Shown: piece by piece, positions 10,103-18,844 of the stretch | How the letters are laid out: every line of letters starts with the position of its first letter | Numbering within the stretch: position 1 is the stretch's first letter | NCBI RefSeq assembly: GCF_000091325.1 | Contig: NC_014012.1 | Span: forward strand, 2,152,824-2,216,823 | Origin: Shewanella violacea DSS12 | Lineage (GTDB): Bacteria > Pseudomonadota > Gammaproteobacteria > Enterobacterales > Shewanellaceae | DNA length: 64,000 bases | Direction: 5' to 3' | Made by a program: the position numbers and the translations under genes | The notes under the pieces: generated by a model | Databases searched by the model: none | What the model saw: only the letters and a program-made list of their open reading frames with translations | Told to the model about the DNA's origin: nothing

Positions 10103-10378
10103 ATTCAAAATACACGCATATTTTCCTTCCCGTCTGCAATCATTTCTTAATGTAATACAGCCAAAATTATTCAGTCTAAATATAAAAGCTAGCTCTTAAT
10201 CTGAGCACAGCTCTCTCCTTAACTCGTACCCATTGAGCCCTTTTAACTCAAACGGCTTGCAGAGATATCTCAGCATCGTGGCCAGCTAAAAACTTGATTC
10301 CGATCGTTATCGGTTCATTAATACAGGTGCTCTTATATTTTTTATAGGCAATTGCCTGGATTAGAAATAAGCGGCAGG

Positions 10379-10672
10379 CATGGATGACCCTTTCAATTTT
10401 TTGATGAAATCAATGCCGCAGATCCTAATGAAATCTGGAGGGTGAAATATGTACAAGGCATTAATAATGCTAAGCTAAAGATTGTGAGCACCCAATATCA
10501 TGAGCGTCATAGAATTGCCCTGAGTGAAGGAAGCGCGCTCATAGGCATCAAAGAGAACCTATCCAGTATGAAGACTAAACAGTGGTTGGTTAGTGAACTC
10601 TTCTTTACAAACCTACATCCCATTTATAAGTATAATCCTATGCCTAGGTCACACATTCAACAAATAACGTGA
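10379..10672 (+). pseudogene. Possible decayed open frame between the MFS genes
   Basis: The 620-base gap between the MFS genes has one candidate: ATG at 10380 reads MDDPFNF and then stops after a T6 run. Shifting one base at the run joins it to 'FDEINAADPNEIWR' and on to a stop at 10672. The second half can also be read alone from GTG 10442, but its ribosome site GGAGGG overlaps that codon. I recognise no domain with confidence. It may be a frameshifted remnant or chance; codon quality is poor towards the 3' end. The rest of 10103-10379 shows nothing. Confidence 0.25.
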
Positions 10673-10729
10673 AGGCGCATAGGTTTACTTTGTTATAATT
10701 GGCCTAAATTATTTTAAGATTTATTCTTT

Positions 10730-12316
10730 ATGTCAGTAATGGGTTTTACCAAAGCAGAGGCTAAGATATTATTATGTGTATGCTTAGCTCAATTTGCAGT
10801 CTCAGCAGATAACATAACCACAGCTTTGCTTATTAAAGACATCATGATGTCTTTCCAGGTCAGCATAGCTCAAGGCCAAATCGTAACCTCATCCTATTCC
10901 GTGATTTCAGCTCCGCTAATGATAGTTACTGGGCTACTAGGCTATTTTTTCTGTTGGAAAAAAATATTTCAATTTGGCTTGTTTCTGTGTACCGCCGGAG
11001 AATTCTCGGCATTATTTATCCATGATTTCTACCCGTTTATCGGCATTTCTAGACTTGCATTTGGTATAGGTGCAGCATTAACCTTAGCCTCGAGTGTCGC
11101 CTTACTGACCACTAGGATACAGGTTAAAAATAGAATGATTGCATTTAGCATCTGGGGGGCATCTGTAGCAATAATAAGTATGATCTCGCCCATGCTGTTG
11201 GCACTTATCACCAGCACTGATTGGAGAAGAAGCTTTCTATTCTTAGGTTTTATTTCCCTGACAGCGTTAATTCTATCAAGAAACCTTAAAAATATAACGC
11301 CTGACAGGACAGAGAAAAAGATCGATCTAGTTGCGGTCAGCTTGATTGTGTCGATAGTGGGACTGTTTTTAGTTTCTGTGTCGTTAGCACCTTCTTTAGG
11401 CTTTCTCTCGACAGCTGAAAATCATTCAGTATTGGATAATCTAACGATACCAACAATGATGTTAATAACGGCTATCATTTTATCATTTGTTTTCTTTGCC
11501 CACGATAGAATGAAATCCAAGCTTAATAGGAATGATTTATATATCACTATCATACCTAAATCATTTGTGAATAAGGAAATGATTGCTGGACTCTATATCC
11601 TATTGTTTCTGTATTTAATCTACGGTGGTGTGCTTTTCTCAATTGTAAGTTACATATCATTGGGGACATACGATATATTTGATTCAAGCATAGCCATTAC
11701 CGTGTTTGCTTTACCTATGTTTTTTGTATCAGTACTCATTGCGAGTAAAGGGAAAGACCTAACCATTTCTAGTCTAAATACCATTGGATTACTGATATTG
11801 ACGGTTAGCTTAGCTATGCTAGCTTGGTCAATAACCCGCACAGAATCTATTATGCCTATATATTTAGGTATGACGAGCATAGGTATAGGCTGTGGGTTTA
11901 TTGCATCTAAGTCCAACATAGCGGTAAACAATTCTGTTGACGCTTCTTTGTCTGAACAATCTTCTGGCCTGCAGGTTTCTGCAAGAAATATCGGTTATGT
12001 AATAGGCATTGCACTGTTTACTAGCGGACTGACCTTAATGACAAAAGGGCAGTTGTTAGATAGCGCTTTTATCGGTAGTGGACTGTCAGATGTTGCTGCG
12101 AATGTAAAATCTGAGTTCTATTTAGCGTTAAGTTTTATGTCAAATAATAGCTTGCATCAGATGATGACTGATTTTAACATTCCCGTACCAACAAACATCG
12201 ACACGTTAAATAATAACGCACGTTCAATGGCGTTACAGAATGCTCTTTACATATCTAGTATTATGTGTCTTTTAAGTATAAAAGCCGGTCGAATGGTTGA
12301 AAATAAACCTAAGTGA
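10730..12316 (+). CDS. MFS transporter, DHA2-like 14-TM family (second of two)
   Basis: A 528-aa protein with about 14 TM segments, clearly related to the product of 8396-10006: the starts 'LCVCLAQFAVSADNITTALL' and 'SRLAFGIGAALTLASSVALL' align with the first MFS protein, and the C-terminal 'EQSSGLQVSARNIGYVIGIA' matches 'QQSGGIQATVRNIGYAIGIA'. It is more AT-rich and diverged than its neighbour. No good Shine-Dalgarno precedes ATG 10730; ATG 10739 is an alternative. The LysR gene follows after 66 bp. The pair may be an old duplication in which this copy has changed substrate; function is otherwise unknown. Confidence 0.82.
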   Translation: MSVMGFTKAEAKILLCVCLAQFAVSADNITTALLIKDIMMSFQVSIAQGQIVTSSYSVISAPLMIVTGLLGYFFCWKKIFQFGLFLCTAGEFSALFIHDFYPFIGISRLAFGIGAALTLASSVALLTTRIQVKNRMIAFSIWGASVAIISMISPMLLALITSTDWRRSFLFLGFISLTALILSRNLKNITPDRTEKKIDLVAVSLIVSIVGLFLVSVSLAPSLGFLSTAENHSVLDNLTIPTMMLITAIILSFVFFAHDRMKSKLNRNDLYITIIPKSFVNKEMIAGLYILLFLYLIYGGVLFSIVSYISLGTYDIFDSSIAITVFALPMFFVSVLIASKGKDLTISSLNTIGLLILTVSLAMLAWSITRTESIMPIYLGMTSIGIGCGFIASKSNIAVNNSVDASLSEQSSGLQVSARNIGYVIGIALFTSGLTLMTKGQLLDSAFIGSGLSDVAANVKSEFYLALSFMSNNSLHQMMTDFNIPVPTNIDTLNNNARSMALQNALYISSIMCLLSIKAGRMVENKPK

Positions 12317-12382
12317 CAATTAGCTCAATTATGACAGTGACCAAGAATTTAAATTATAAATTAACAAAAGGCGGAGAATGAA

Positions 12383-13315
12383 ATGGATAATACTTTCCCT
12401 CAAGACTTGATTAGAGAAGATATTAATTTATTAGTCACTCTATATTATTTAATTGAGTTTAAGCATGTGGGGAAAGTGGCCGAGCAGCTGTATATTTCTC
12501 AATCAGCAGTGAGTCAGCAGCTGAACAAGCTAAGACATACATTCGATGACCAGTTACTCGTTAGAGTACAAAATAAAATGGTTCCGACTCAGGTGGCCAT
12601 GAAGTTGCACCCTTTATTACACCGTGTACTTGATTCAGTTGGGCAAGTTTATAAAATAAAAAATAAGGAACTTATACCATCTAAAAACAATTACAGCATT
12701 TGTATGATTAATTGTGCAGCTTCAGACCTAGTCACCAAACTCTTTTTTAATATGTCAAAGACCTATGAAAATACCTCTTTTCAGATGACTGACAGGTACC
12801 ATGACTGTATAAATGATTTTCTACGAGGGGACATAGATTTTTTAATCGGAAGCTATACTGGGCTGCCCAATAGTATTCATCAAGCCCATTTAATGGATAT
12901 CTCTTATTCAGCTTATGTAAGAAAAGATCATCCATTAGTCAATTCAACTGCTGCTGTTTCCATATTTGAACTTAATAAATACCAAATCATTGAGTTGGAA
13001 GCACATGAAAGTGCCGATTCTACCTTACGAATCAGAGATATAGCTAAGCCATCACTAAAGCTGTCTAAATATGAAACTGTCGCGTCAATTCTAAAAGAAT
13101 CTAATGCAATTTGTTTTTTACCCGATAATCTATTCAATACATCAGACCTAATTAGTTTGAATCTTTCATTTCCTAAATTAGTGGTAAATTGCCGGATCTA
13201 CTGGCATGAACTCATGAGTGGTGACTTGTTCCATAATCATTTGAAAGAAGAGCTAATTAATATAAATGGCATGGCTAAAAAGCGAATATTAGGTGGGGGA
13301 AACAGTCTAACATGA
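12383..13315 (+). CDS. LysR-family transcriptional regulator
   Basis: 310 aa. An N-terminal winged helix-turn-helix (residues about 15-75: 'VTLYYLIEFKHVGKVAEQLYISQ', 'SAVSQQLNKLRHTFDDQLL') is followed by a periplasmic-binding-like effector domain. The HTH style, with 'INLLVTLYYLIE' instead of a shorter N terminus, is that of the NodD/LeuO-type subgroup. SD GGCGGAG lies just before ATG 12383. It is co-directional with the MFS genes, not divergent. It may control the barrel-amidohydrolase-MFS block (inference from context only). Confidence 0.88.
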   Translation: MDNTFPQDLIREDINLLVTLYYLIEFKHVGKVAEQLYISQSAVSQQLNKLRHTFDDQLLVRVQNKMVPTQVAMKLHPLLHRVLDSVGQVYKIKNKELIPSKNNYSICMINCAASDLVTKLFFNMSKTYENTSFQMTDRYHDCINDFLRGDIDFLIGSYTGLPNSIHQAHLMDISYSAYVRKDHPLVNSTAAVSIFELNKYQIIELEAHESADSTLRIRDIAKPSLKLSKYETVASILKESNAICFLPDNLFNTSDLISLNLSFPKLVVNCRIYWHELMSGDLFHNHLKEELININGMAKKRILGGGNSLT

Positions 13316-13773
13316 GCTGATGAAAGGCGTGATAAGACCTTATAATTAGCGCTATTCCTCACTCCCCCCCATAGTAAAAGCTGCTGTATAGCGGCTCGCC
13401 CTTCAATTATGGAAAGTTAGTTCTAGGGAAAATAGACTAACTTCCTCTATCTTAGCGAATTTTAGCTTTGCTCAGTAATCACATGACTGATGTTTCAAAC
13501 CACTTTTCCATGGCTGGAAACTGAGATAGGTGACAGGTATCACTCATTATAGATAGCCAATACCGACTCCTTAGCTTGGTTGTGGTTTGAACTGCTACAC
13601 GTTCCTCAAGCATCGTTTTGTAAGCGTTACGCAGTAATTGAAGGGCTAAGGCTGGCCGATTGAATAAAATTGCCACAGATCCGCCTAGAAATGGTACAAA
13701 CAAGACATGATTCATTGCGAGGCTAGCTAAATTAAGGCAAGATTGGCACAGCTTTTAAACTATTGGTTTTCTC
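13316..13773. other. Right margin of the accessory block, mostly non-coding
   Basis: A 458-base gap. A 78-codon minus-strand frame (13479-13715) has a plausible stretch 'LALQLLRNAYKTMLEER', but its first codons are the reverse complement of the duplicated uvrC end and it has no ribosome-binding site; I do not call it a gene. The uvrC-end copy lies at 13688-13729, 45 bp before pgsA. Confidence 0.4.
13688..13729 (+). repeat. Direct repeat, right copy (second uvrC 3' end)
   Basis: Reads LEMVQTRHDSLRG then stop, against [13 protein letters not shown] at the true uvrC end. 31 of 33 bases match 5119-5151. The homology stops abruptly at 13688 on the left. This is a remnant, not a gene. Confidence 0.85.
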
Positions 13774-14331
13774 ATGCCGTTTAACATACCTATAGCTTTA
13801 ACTTTGTTCAGATTATTTCTACTCCCTGTGTTTATAGTGGTTTTTTACCTTCCATACTCCTGGGCACCTTTTGCTGCGGCCTTTATTTTTTGGTTAGCAG
13901 CAGTTACAGATGCATTAGATGGTTATGCTGCTCGAAAATTAAAGCAGTCTACTCGATTTGGCGCTTTTCTTGATCCCGTAGCCGATAAAATCATGGTTAC
14001 AACCGCACTAGTTCTACTTGTAGCTGATTACAATAGTATGTGGCTCACATTACCCGCATTATTTATGATTGGTCGCGAGATCGTTATCTCCGCACTTCGT
14101 GAATGGATGGCTGAAATAGGTAAGAGGGGAGCTGTTGCAGTCTCATGGATCGGTAAATATAAGACGGCGGCACAGATGGTGGCCGTTACAGGTCTTATCT
14201 GGCATCCTAATGGTGTCCTGACTTATGCTGCATATGCACTCTTCTACGTCGCCACAGTCCTGACTTTTTGGTCAATGATGAATTATATTTTGGCTGCTTG
14301 GGGAGATTTGACGGCGGAATCGGATAATTAA
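13774..14331 (+). CDS. pgsA: CDP-diacylglycerol--glycerol-3-phosphate 3-phosphatidyltransferase
   Basis: 185 aa, an inner-membrane enzyme making phosphatidylglycerophosphate, the committed step to phosphatidylglycerol and cardiolipin. The CDP-alcohol phosphotransferase signature is intact: D46, D49-G50, A53-R54, G63, D67, D71. Four to six membrane helices are visible. Sequence follows E. coli PgsA nearly end to end ('[14 protein letters not shown]', '[11 protein letters not shown]'). It starts with ATG 13774 ('MPFNIP', as in E. coli 'MQFNIP'). The Gly-Cys-Leu tRNA genes follow, the same order as glyW-cysT-leuZ in E. coli. Upstream, uvrC has been separated from it by the accessory block. Confidence 0.97.
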   Translation: MPFNIPIALTLFRLFLLPVFIVVFYLPYSWAPFAAAFIFWLAAVTDALDGYAARKLKQSTRFGAFLDPVADKIMVTTALVLLVADYNSMWLTLPALFMIGREIVISALREWMAEIGKRGAVAVSWIGKYKTAAQMVAVTGLIWHPNGVLTYAAYALFYVATVLTFWSMMNYILAAWGDLTAESDN

Positions 14332-14483
14332 AATGCAATAAGACTATTTAGTGTCCAAGCAGTCATTTATCGTTAAATATACGATTGACTCTTGGTACTA
14401 AATCGGTAGAATGCCATTCCGCAGTCAGGGGAAAGTTTCTTAGGAAACAACTTGCTGCAAGTAAGATTGATAAATTGATATAA

Positions 14484-14559
14484 GCGACATTAGCTCAGTT
14501 GGTAGAGCGATACCTTGCCAAGGTATAGGTCATCGGTTCGAACCCGATATGTCGCTCCA
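14484..14559 (+). tRNA. tRNA-Gly (anticodon GCC)
   Basis: 76 nt. The acceptor GCGACAT pairs with ATGTCGC, then T and CCA. The anticodon GCC is at 14517-14519 in a TACCT/AGGTA stem. The T arm is normal (GGTTCGAAC). First of three tRNAs after pgsA. Confidence 0.97.
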
Positions 14560-14577
14560 ATTTTACAAGATGTGTGC

Positions 14578-14634
14578 CCTTGCCAAGGTATAGGTCACAG
14601 GTTCGAACCTCTCTTTATAAGAGAAGTCCGCTCC
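14578..14634 (+). pseudogene. Remnant of a duplicated tRNA-Gly
   Basis: CCTTGCCAAGGTATAGGTCA and GGTTCGAACC repeat the anticodon arm, variable loop and T arm of tRNA-Gly, and the copy ends in CCGCTCCA. The 5' third is absent and the T stem is disrupted by an 18-base insertion-like stretch. It cannot form a functional tRNA but would be carried in the same transcript. Confidence 0.8.
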
Positions 14635-14657
14635 AATCTTACAAGATAATAAATTTT

Positions 14658-14731
14658 GGCGCGATGGCAGAATGGCTATGCTACGGATTGCAAATCCGTC
14701 GATCTCGGTTCGACTCCGGGTCGCGCCTCCA
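14658..14731 (+). tRNA. tRNA-Cys (anticodon GCA)
   Basis: 74 nt. The acceptor GGCGCGA pairs with TCGCGCC, followed by T and CCA. Anticodon GCA at 14690-14692 lies in a CGGAT/ATCCG stem. The only tRNA-Cys in the window. Confidence 0.97.
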
Positions 14732-14816
14732 CATTTAGATTGTGATGAGTTTGGCTCTTATTAAGAGTAAACAGTATTAACTACCGATAATACGTATCAT
14801 CAAAATCAACGAGTTT

Positions 14817-14902
14817 GCCCGAGTGGTGGAATCGGTAGACACAAGGGATTTAAAATCCCTCGCTTAATAGGCGTGCCGGTTCAAGTCCGGCCTCGGGTAC
14901 CA
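14817..14902 (+). tRNA. tRNA-Leu (anticodon TAA)
   Basis: 86 nt class II tRNA. The acceptor GCCCGAG pairs with CTCGGGT, followed by A and CCA at 14900-14902. Anticodon TAA is at 14851-14853, with a variable arm CGCTTAATAGGCGT. It is followed at once by a terminator and by four decayed copies of its own 3' half. Confidence 0.97.
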
Positions 14903-14910
14903 TCATTTAA

Positions 14911-14936
14911 GCCCTGACATAAGTCGGGGCTTTTTT
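14911..14936 (+). terminator. Terminator of the pgsA-adjacent tRNA cluster
   Basis: GCCCTGACATAAGTCGGGGC stem-loop with T6. Near-identical terminators recur once per unit in the array downstream. Confidence 0.9.
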
Positions 14937-14954
14937 GTATCTGAATATCCAGTA

Positions 14955-15480
14955 AAAATTTAAAATCCCTCGCTACTCTTCATAGGCCACGTACCAACTA
15001 AAGTCCGGCCTCGGATACCATCACTAAGATGATAAGACGGCCCTGACATAAGTCGGGGCTTTTTTGTATCTGAATATCCAGTAAAAATTTAAAATCCCTC
15101 GCTACTCTTCATAGGCCACGACCAGTTCAAGTCCGGCCTCGGGTACCATCACTAAGATGACAAGACGGCCCTGACATAAGTCGGGGCTTTTTTGTATCTG
15201 AATATCCAGTAAAAATTTAAAATCCCTCGCTACTCTTCATAGGCCACGTACCAATTAAAGTCCGGCCTCGGGTACCATCACTAAGATGACAAGACGGCCC
15301 TGACAATAGTCAGGGCTTTTTTGTATCTAAAGATCCAGAAACACATTTTAAATCCCTCGCTACTCTTCTCTTGATAAGAGCGGGAATGTGCCTGTTCAAC
15401 TATCTACTTCTTAGACTGGCCTCGGGTACCATCATTTCTCTTTGAAAATTGGCAATAAGCCTCAAAGAAAATTGTTTTTT
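14955..15480 (+). repeat. Four tandem tRNA-Leu 3' remnant + terminator units, period about 129 bp
   Basis: The phrase TAAAATCCCTCGC (anticodon loop and 3' stem of tRNA-Leu) recurs at 14961, 15090, 15218 and about 15348. Each unit then has a replaced variable region (TACTCTTCATAGGCCAC), the T arm and acceptor end (AGTCCGGCCTCGGGTACCA or close), a spacer and a terminator hairpin. The first three units are almost identical to each other; the fourth has diverged. All lack the 5' half of the tRNA. The high identity between units indicates recent tandem amplification. Confidence 0.9.
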
Positions 15481-15965
15481 TGTATCTAAATATCCAACAA
15501 CATAAATATCCTGCTTGCTGAGTAAAATGCTGCCTTAAATAGGTTGGTCAACTAGTCGAGGGCGTTAGCTTCTAGGCTTTAATATATCTGCAGTGGAAAG
15601 GCCCTGAGAAGGCCTCCACAAGCTGGATAGTCTTTAATTGCCACCATATACCTTCGCCAAGGCAATAAGACTATTTCGTAGTTCTTCGCAGATCATCCAG
15701 GCTGAGAATTTTTACTAGGTGGGGTGCTATTTTCTCATTTCAGGTTTACCGTCTTTGGATGCTGTGCCGAGAGGTCTTTGATCCACTGAGTGTCCTGCAT
15801 CATTAGATAAGTTCCCTACTGTCAGTATTATTTGCTCAAACCTGTTTGTTTTGTGACCTAGGTTAAGTATTGAGCCGATATGCTATCAATTTCGTGACTA
15901 TGAATGCTTGGGTGCGATATAATGTATGCGATTTGTTTCGTATCAGTAGTTTAAGGTTGTTTGTT
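15481..15965. other. Non-coding region before the pilin-like gene
   Basis: No gene seen. A frame open from 15870 extends the pilin-like protein upstream, but the prepilin leader fixes the start at 15966. Confidence 0.4.
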
Positions 15966-16529
15966 ATGAAAGGTGTTGTTTCAAAAGGTTTTACGCTTAT
16001 CGAGCTTGTGGTGGTTATTATTATTTTAGGCATTCTATCGGTTATTGCTCTGCCTAAGTTCATTAATCTAGGTCAAGATGCTCATGATTCTGCGGCTAAA
16101 GGCGTTTTTGGTGCATTTAAATCTGGGGTTACTATGTATCATAGCTGCTGGGCTGCATCGGGAGCCAGTGATCGTGTGGAAGATCTTGCCTGTTATGGTG
16201 ATGGCACTCTAGACTCAAGTTTTACAGGTTATCCCTTGAGTACGACCAATGGTGGCGATGGGACTATATTGTCAGCTGATAGTTGTAAAGAAGTGTGGCA
16301 AGGCTTGCTCGAGGGGGATGACTATGTGTTAGCTCCTCATACCGACTCTTCATTTGGTGGCGAGACCGATATCATTTACTGGTATGGCGCGGGTTCATCA
16401 ATCAGTGGTGGTTCGTACTGCTATTTTAATTATATATCCGATGATCGCTCTAAGGGTTCAGAAAATTGGCAGCTACAATATTATCCTGGAACAGGGAAAA
16501 CAGTGGTGACTCGAGCAACTTTGAGCTAA
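15966..16529 (+). CDS. Type IV pilin / type II secretion pseudopilin-like protein
   Basis: 187 aa from ATG 15966. The prepilin leader MKGVVSKG is followed by the cleavage and methylation site and hydrophobic helix 'FTLIELVVVIIILGILSVIA', with Glu at +5 as needed for filament assembly. The mature head contains four Cys, probably two disulfides, and is Gly/Ser/Asp rich. PilD-type peptidase would process it, and it would sit in the inner membrane or a pilus-like filament (family knowledge). The helix and the 'LPKFINLGQDAHDSAAKGV' segment resemble MSHA-type pilins. The gene stands alone with no other pilus gene nearby, so it may be an orphan minor pilin. Confidence 0.85.
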   Translation: MKGVVSKGFTLIELVVVIIILGILSVIALPKFINLGQDAHDSAAKGVFGAFKSGVTMYHSCWAASGASDRVEDLACYGDGTLDSSFTGYPLSTTNGGDGTILSADSCKEVWQGLLEGDDYVLAPHTDSSFGGETDIIYWYGAGSSISGGSYCYFNYISDDRSKGSENWQLQYYPGTGKTVVTRATLS

Positions 16530-16689
16530 TCGGTTATTAACTTTAGCGATTGAACTCAAATTTTTAAATGGGGGTTAGCCAAATCCTCCTTTCGTTTCTA
16601 TTCTTCACGCCTTAAATTTTGCCATACTTAAACCACTAGATTTTTATTTTTAAAGTCGGTTAAAGGTTCGCAGCTTGTATCTGCGGATC

Positions 16690-18102
16690 ATGGGGCAATT
16701 TATGTTTGTAAGGCTTTCAACTGTCATAGTGGTCGTTCTCTTAATGAGCTTGCTGGTTACTAGACCATTACTTGCTATTGAGCGCTCTGAAGCCGCATTC
16801 AACTCTTTGCTTAATCAAGTTCAATTTGTACGATTAATTAAACCATCTAAGCAAATTGAACTTGATTATAGGGCGTTAAGCTTAGGGCCTACGAAAGTAA
16901 AACAGGCCAGAGTCGAGCAGATTCAATCTCAGTTACAAGAATTCTGGGGAACCCTTGGGATCCCCACCAATGCCGTGAATATGAAGAGTTCGCAGGACCT
17001 GTTTCAACAGGTTCTTTCTCTGGAGCCAATCTCTAAGGACTACCTAACCACCAGTAATAAGATCCGTTACTTATTATGGCTGGAACAGAGGGACGACTGG
17101 AGTGAGTTAGCGTCTAATACTTGGCTAAAGCTGGGCGATAGCCACAGCTTGGTTCCTGAAATTAGTAGCAGATTAAAAGTGTTAGGCGATCTGAGACAAT
17201 ACGATCCTATCAATACATTGTTTGATGCTAATGTTAATAATGGGGTTAAACGTTTTCAATTGCGCCATGGTTTAACATTAGACGGAATTATTGGCCCCGA
17301 AACACTCAGCTGGATCAATATGAAACCGGTGAAACGGGCAGAATTGTTAGCGATTAACTTTATCAATAAAACGGGTTATTTAGCGTCTGTTGAGCCTAGA
17401 TTTTTAATCATAAATATACCAGCATTCGAATTAGAACTTATCGATAATGGCCAAGTGGCGTTACAGTCTCGGGTTATCGTGGGCAAGCCCTATCGTCAAA
17501 CTCCTCAGTTAAGCAGTCGAATTTCAAATCTTGTGATCAATCCAAGTTGGCGTGTACCTAGGAGCTTATTAACTCGGGACCTATTGCCTAAAGTCAGAGA
17601 GGATGGTGGTTATATTCAGGCTAGAAATTTCGATGTTTTCGACAATAATGGGGAGATAGTAAGTAAAACTTCACAAGAGTGGCAGGATTTAGCCCATGGT
17701 CATTTTCCTTATCGTCTCGTTCAAATTCCAGGAGAAGGCAATACCTTAGGCCGCTATAAGTTTTATTTTGAGAATGAACACAGTGTTTACTTACACGATA
17801 CTGTAGACAAGGAATTGTTTGAAGAGTCTAACCGTGCGCTGTCATCTGGGTGCATACGTATTGAAAATGTCGAGGGACTCGCTAACTGGATGGCATCTAA
17901 TTTAGTCAGAGATAAGCAGACTTGGGTCGATATGCAACCTGAGCGGCATAAAACCCAATGGTTTTCTCTGGAGCAGAGCTTACCTATTTATTTGGTTTAC
18001 TGGACCGCTTGGGTCGATCAATGGGGTAACGCTCAATTTAGAAATGATATATACCATAAAAATCCTACGTTTAAATTGGCATTGGCTCACGGGTCACCAT
18101 AA
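16690..18102 (+). CDS. L,D-transpeptidase, YcbB/LdtD type
   Basis: About 470 aa. An N-terminal signal or anchor segment ('STVIVVVLLMSLLVT') exports it to the periplasm. A scaffold region is followed by a peptidoglycan-binding helix bundle ('VNNGVKRFQLRHGLTLDG', 'IIGPETL') and the YkuD catalytic domain. The active site is complete: His in 'VYLHDT' (residue 369) and the nucleophile Cys388 in 'SSGCIRIENV'. It makes 3-3 meso-DAP crosslinks in peptidoglycan. Starts at TTG 16675, ATG 16690 and ATG 16702 are all possible; 16690 is my choice but evidence is weak. A MepK-like gene follows after about 105 bp, the same pair as ycbB-ycbK in E. coli. Confidence 0.88.
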   Translation: MGQFMFVRLSTVIVVVLLMSLLVTRPLLAIERSEAAFNSLLNQVQFVRLIKPSKQIELDYRALSLGPTKVKQARVEQIQSQLQEFWGTLGIPTNAVNMKSSQDLFQQVLSLEPISKDYLTTSNKIRYLLWLEQRDDWSELASNTWLKLGDSHSLVPEISSRLKVLGDLRQYDPINTLFDANVNNGVKRFQLRHGLTLDGIIGPETLSWINMKPVKRAELLAINFINKTGYLASVEPRFLIINIPAFELELIDNGQVALQSRVIVGKPYRQTPQLSSRISNLVINPSWRVPRSLLTRDLLPKVREDGGYIQARNFDVFDNNGEIVSKTSQEWQDLAHGHFPYRLVQIPGEGNTLGRYKFYFENEHSVYLHDTVDKELFEESNRALSSGCIRIENVEGLANWMASNLVRDKQTWVDMQPERHKTQWFSLEQSLPIYLVYWTAWVDQWGNAQFRNDIYHKNPTFKLALAHGSP

Positions 18103-18209
18103 ATCAATCACTCTCATGCTCTACCTTTATTATTGTTAACTTGATATTAATCAGATTTCAGTATAATTTTGTCTTCTGTTTTGCTTGATAAACAATCAAT
18201 GGTGGCTGT

Positions 18210-18761
18210 GTGTCTGTAGTATGTCCAACTCGTAGGCAGTTGTTACTAGGTCTTAGTGGCGCTGCAATGTTTTCGATGATTCCTTCTAAAGTTTATGCAA
18301 GTCGTTCAACGAAAGGCGTTCGCAGTTTAGGGTTTCATAATTTGCATACCGGGGAGAGAGGGCAGGGAAGCTATTGGGTGGATGGAAATTACCAAAATAA
18401 GATATTATCAAATTTTAGCCATATTTTGAGGGATCATAGGCGTAATGAATCTGTGCCTATGGATAAGCGTCTTTATGATTTGCTATTTAAGCTCAAAGAG
18501 TCACTCAATGTTGAGCAGGAATTCAATGTTATTTCCGGATATCGTTCACCTAAAACCAATGCCATGTTAGCGGCTAAAACCAGTGGCGTTGCTAAGAAAA
18601 GTTACCATATGAAAGGTATGGCTATGGATATCGCGATTGAGGATGTGAACTTGAGTGATCTTCGAGATGCGGCCATCGAGCTTAAGTTAGGCGGTGTAGG
18701 TTATTACCCCAGATCCGGTTTTATTCATGTCGATACAGGGCCTGTGCGCAGTTGGGCATAG
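18210..18761 (+). CDS. mepK: MepK-like murein endopeptidase (YcbK, DUF882)
   Basis: 183 aa. The twin-arginine-like signal 'TRRQLLLGLSGAAM' is at the N terminus and the predicted mature protein starts after 'VYA'. The DUF882/M15-like zinc site is visible: His in 'SYHMKGMAMDIAI' with Asp six residues on, and His in 'FIHVDTGPVR'. It matches E. coli MepK along its length ('ISGYRS', 'GVAKKSYH', 'GGVGYYP'). MepK cleaves DD- and LD-crosslinks of peptidoglycan, so it would work against, or in balance with, the adjacent L,D-transpeptidase. Start is GTG 18210 with GGTGG upstream. Confidence 0.92.
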   Translation: MSVVCPTRRQLLLGLSGAAMFSMIPSKVYASRSTKGVRSLGFHNLHTGERGQGSYWVDGNYQNKILSNFSHILRDHRRNESVPMDKRLYDLLFKLKESLNVEQEFNVISGYRSPKTNAMLAAKTSGVAKKSYHMKGMAMDIAIEDVNLSDLRDAAIELKLGGVGYYPRSGFIHVDTGPVRSWA

Positions 18762-18844
18762 ATGATTGTTGTATTGATAGTCATCTGAATAAAACAGTTT
18801 GTTAGCTCGGTCATGTTATGTCAATATTTCGCCGCATAAAAAAC

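Larger units (their letters stand above)
5119..13729. mobile_element. Putative inserted accessory block between uvrC and pgsA
   Basis: Five same-strand genes (outer-membrane barrel, amidohydrolase, two MFS transporters, LysR regulator) separate uvrC from pgsA, which are adjacent in E. coli and in typical Shewanella (family knowledge). The block is bounded by a 33-bp direct repeat of the uvrC 3' end. The outer copy stays in frame for 14 residues (LEMVQTRHDSLRG against [13 protein letters not shown]). No integrase or transposase is visible inside, so it may be an old, simplified island or the result of homologous exchange. The insertion interpretation is inference. Confidence 0.6.

Noticed and set aside
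13479..13715. 78-codon minus-strand frame before pgsA
   Set aside because: Its first codons are the reverse complement of the duplicated uvrC end, and no ribosome-binding site or family is seen.
15870..15965. Longer start for the pilin-like protein
   Set aside because: It would put 32 extra residues before the prepilin leader; the short leader MKGVVSKG from ATG 15966 is the functional form.
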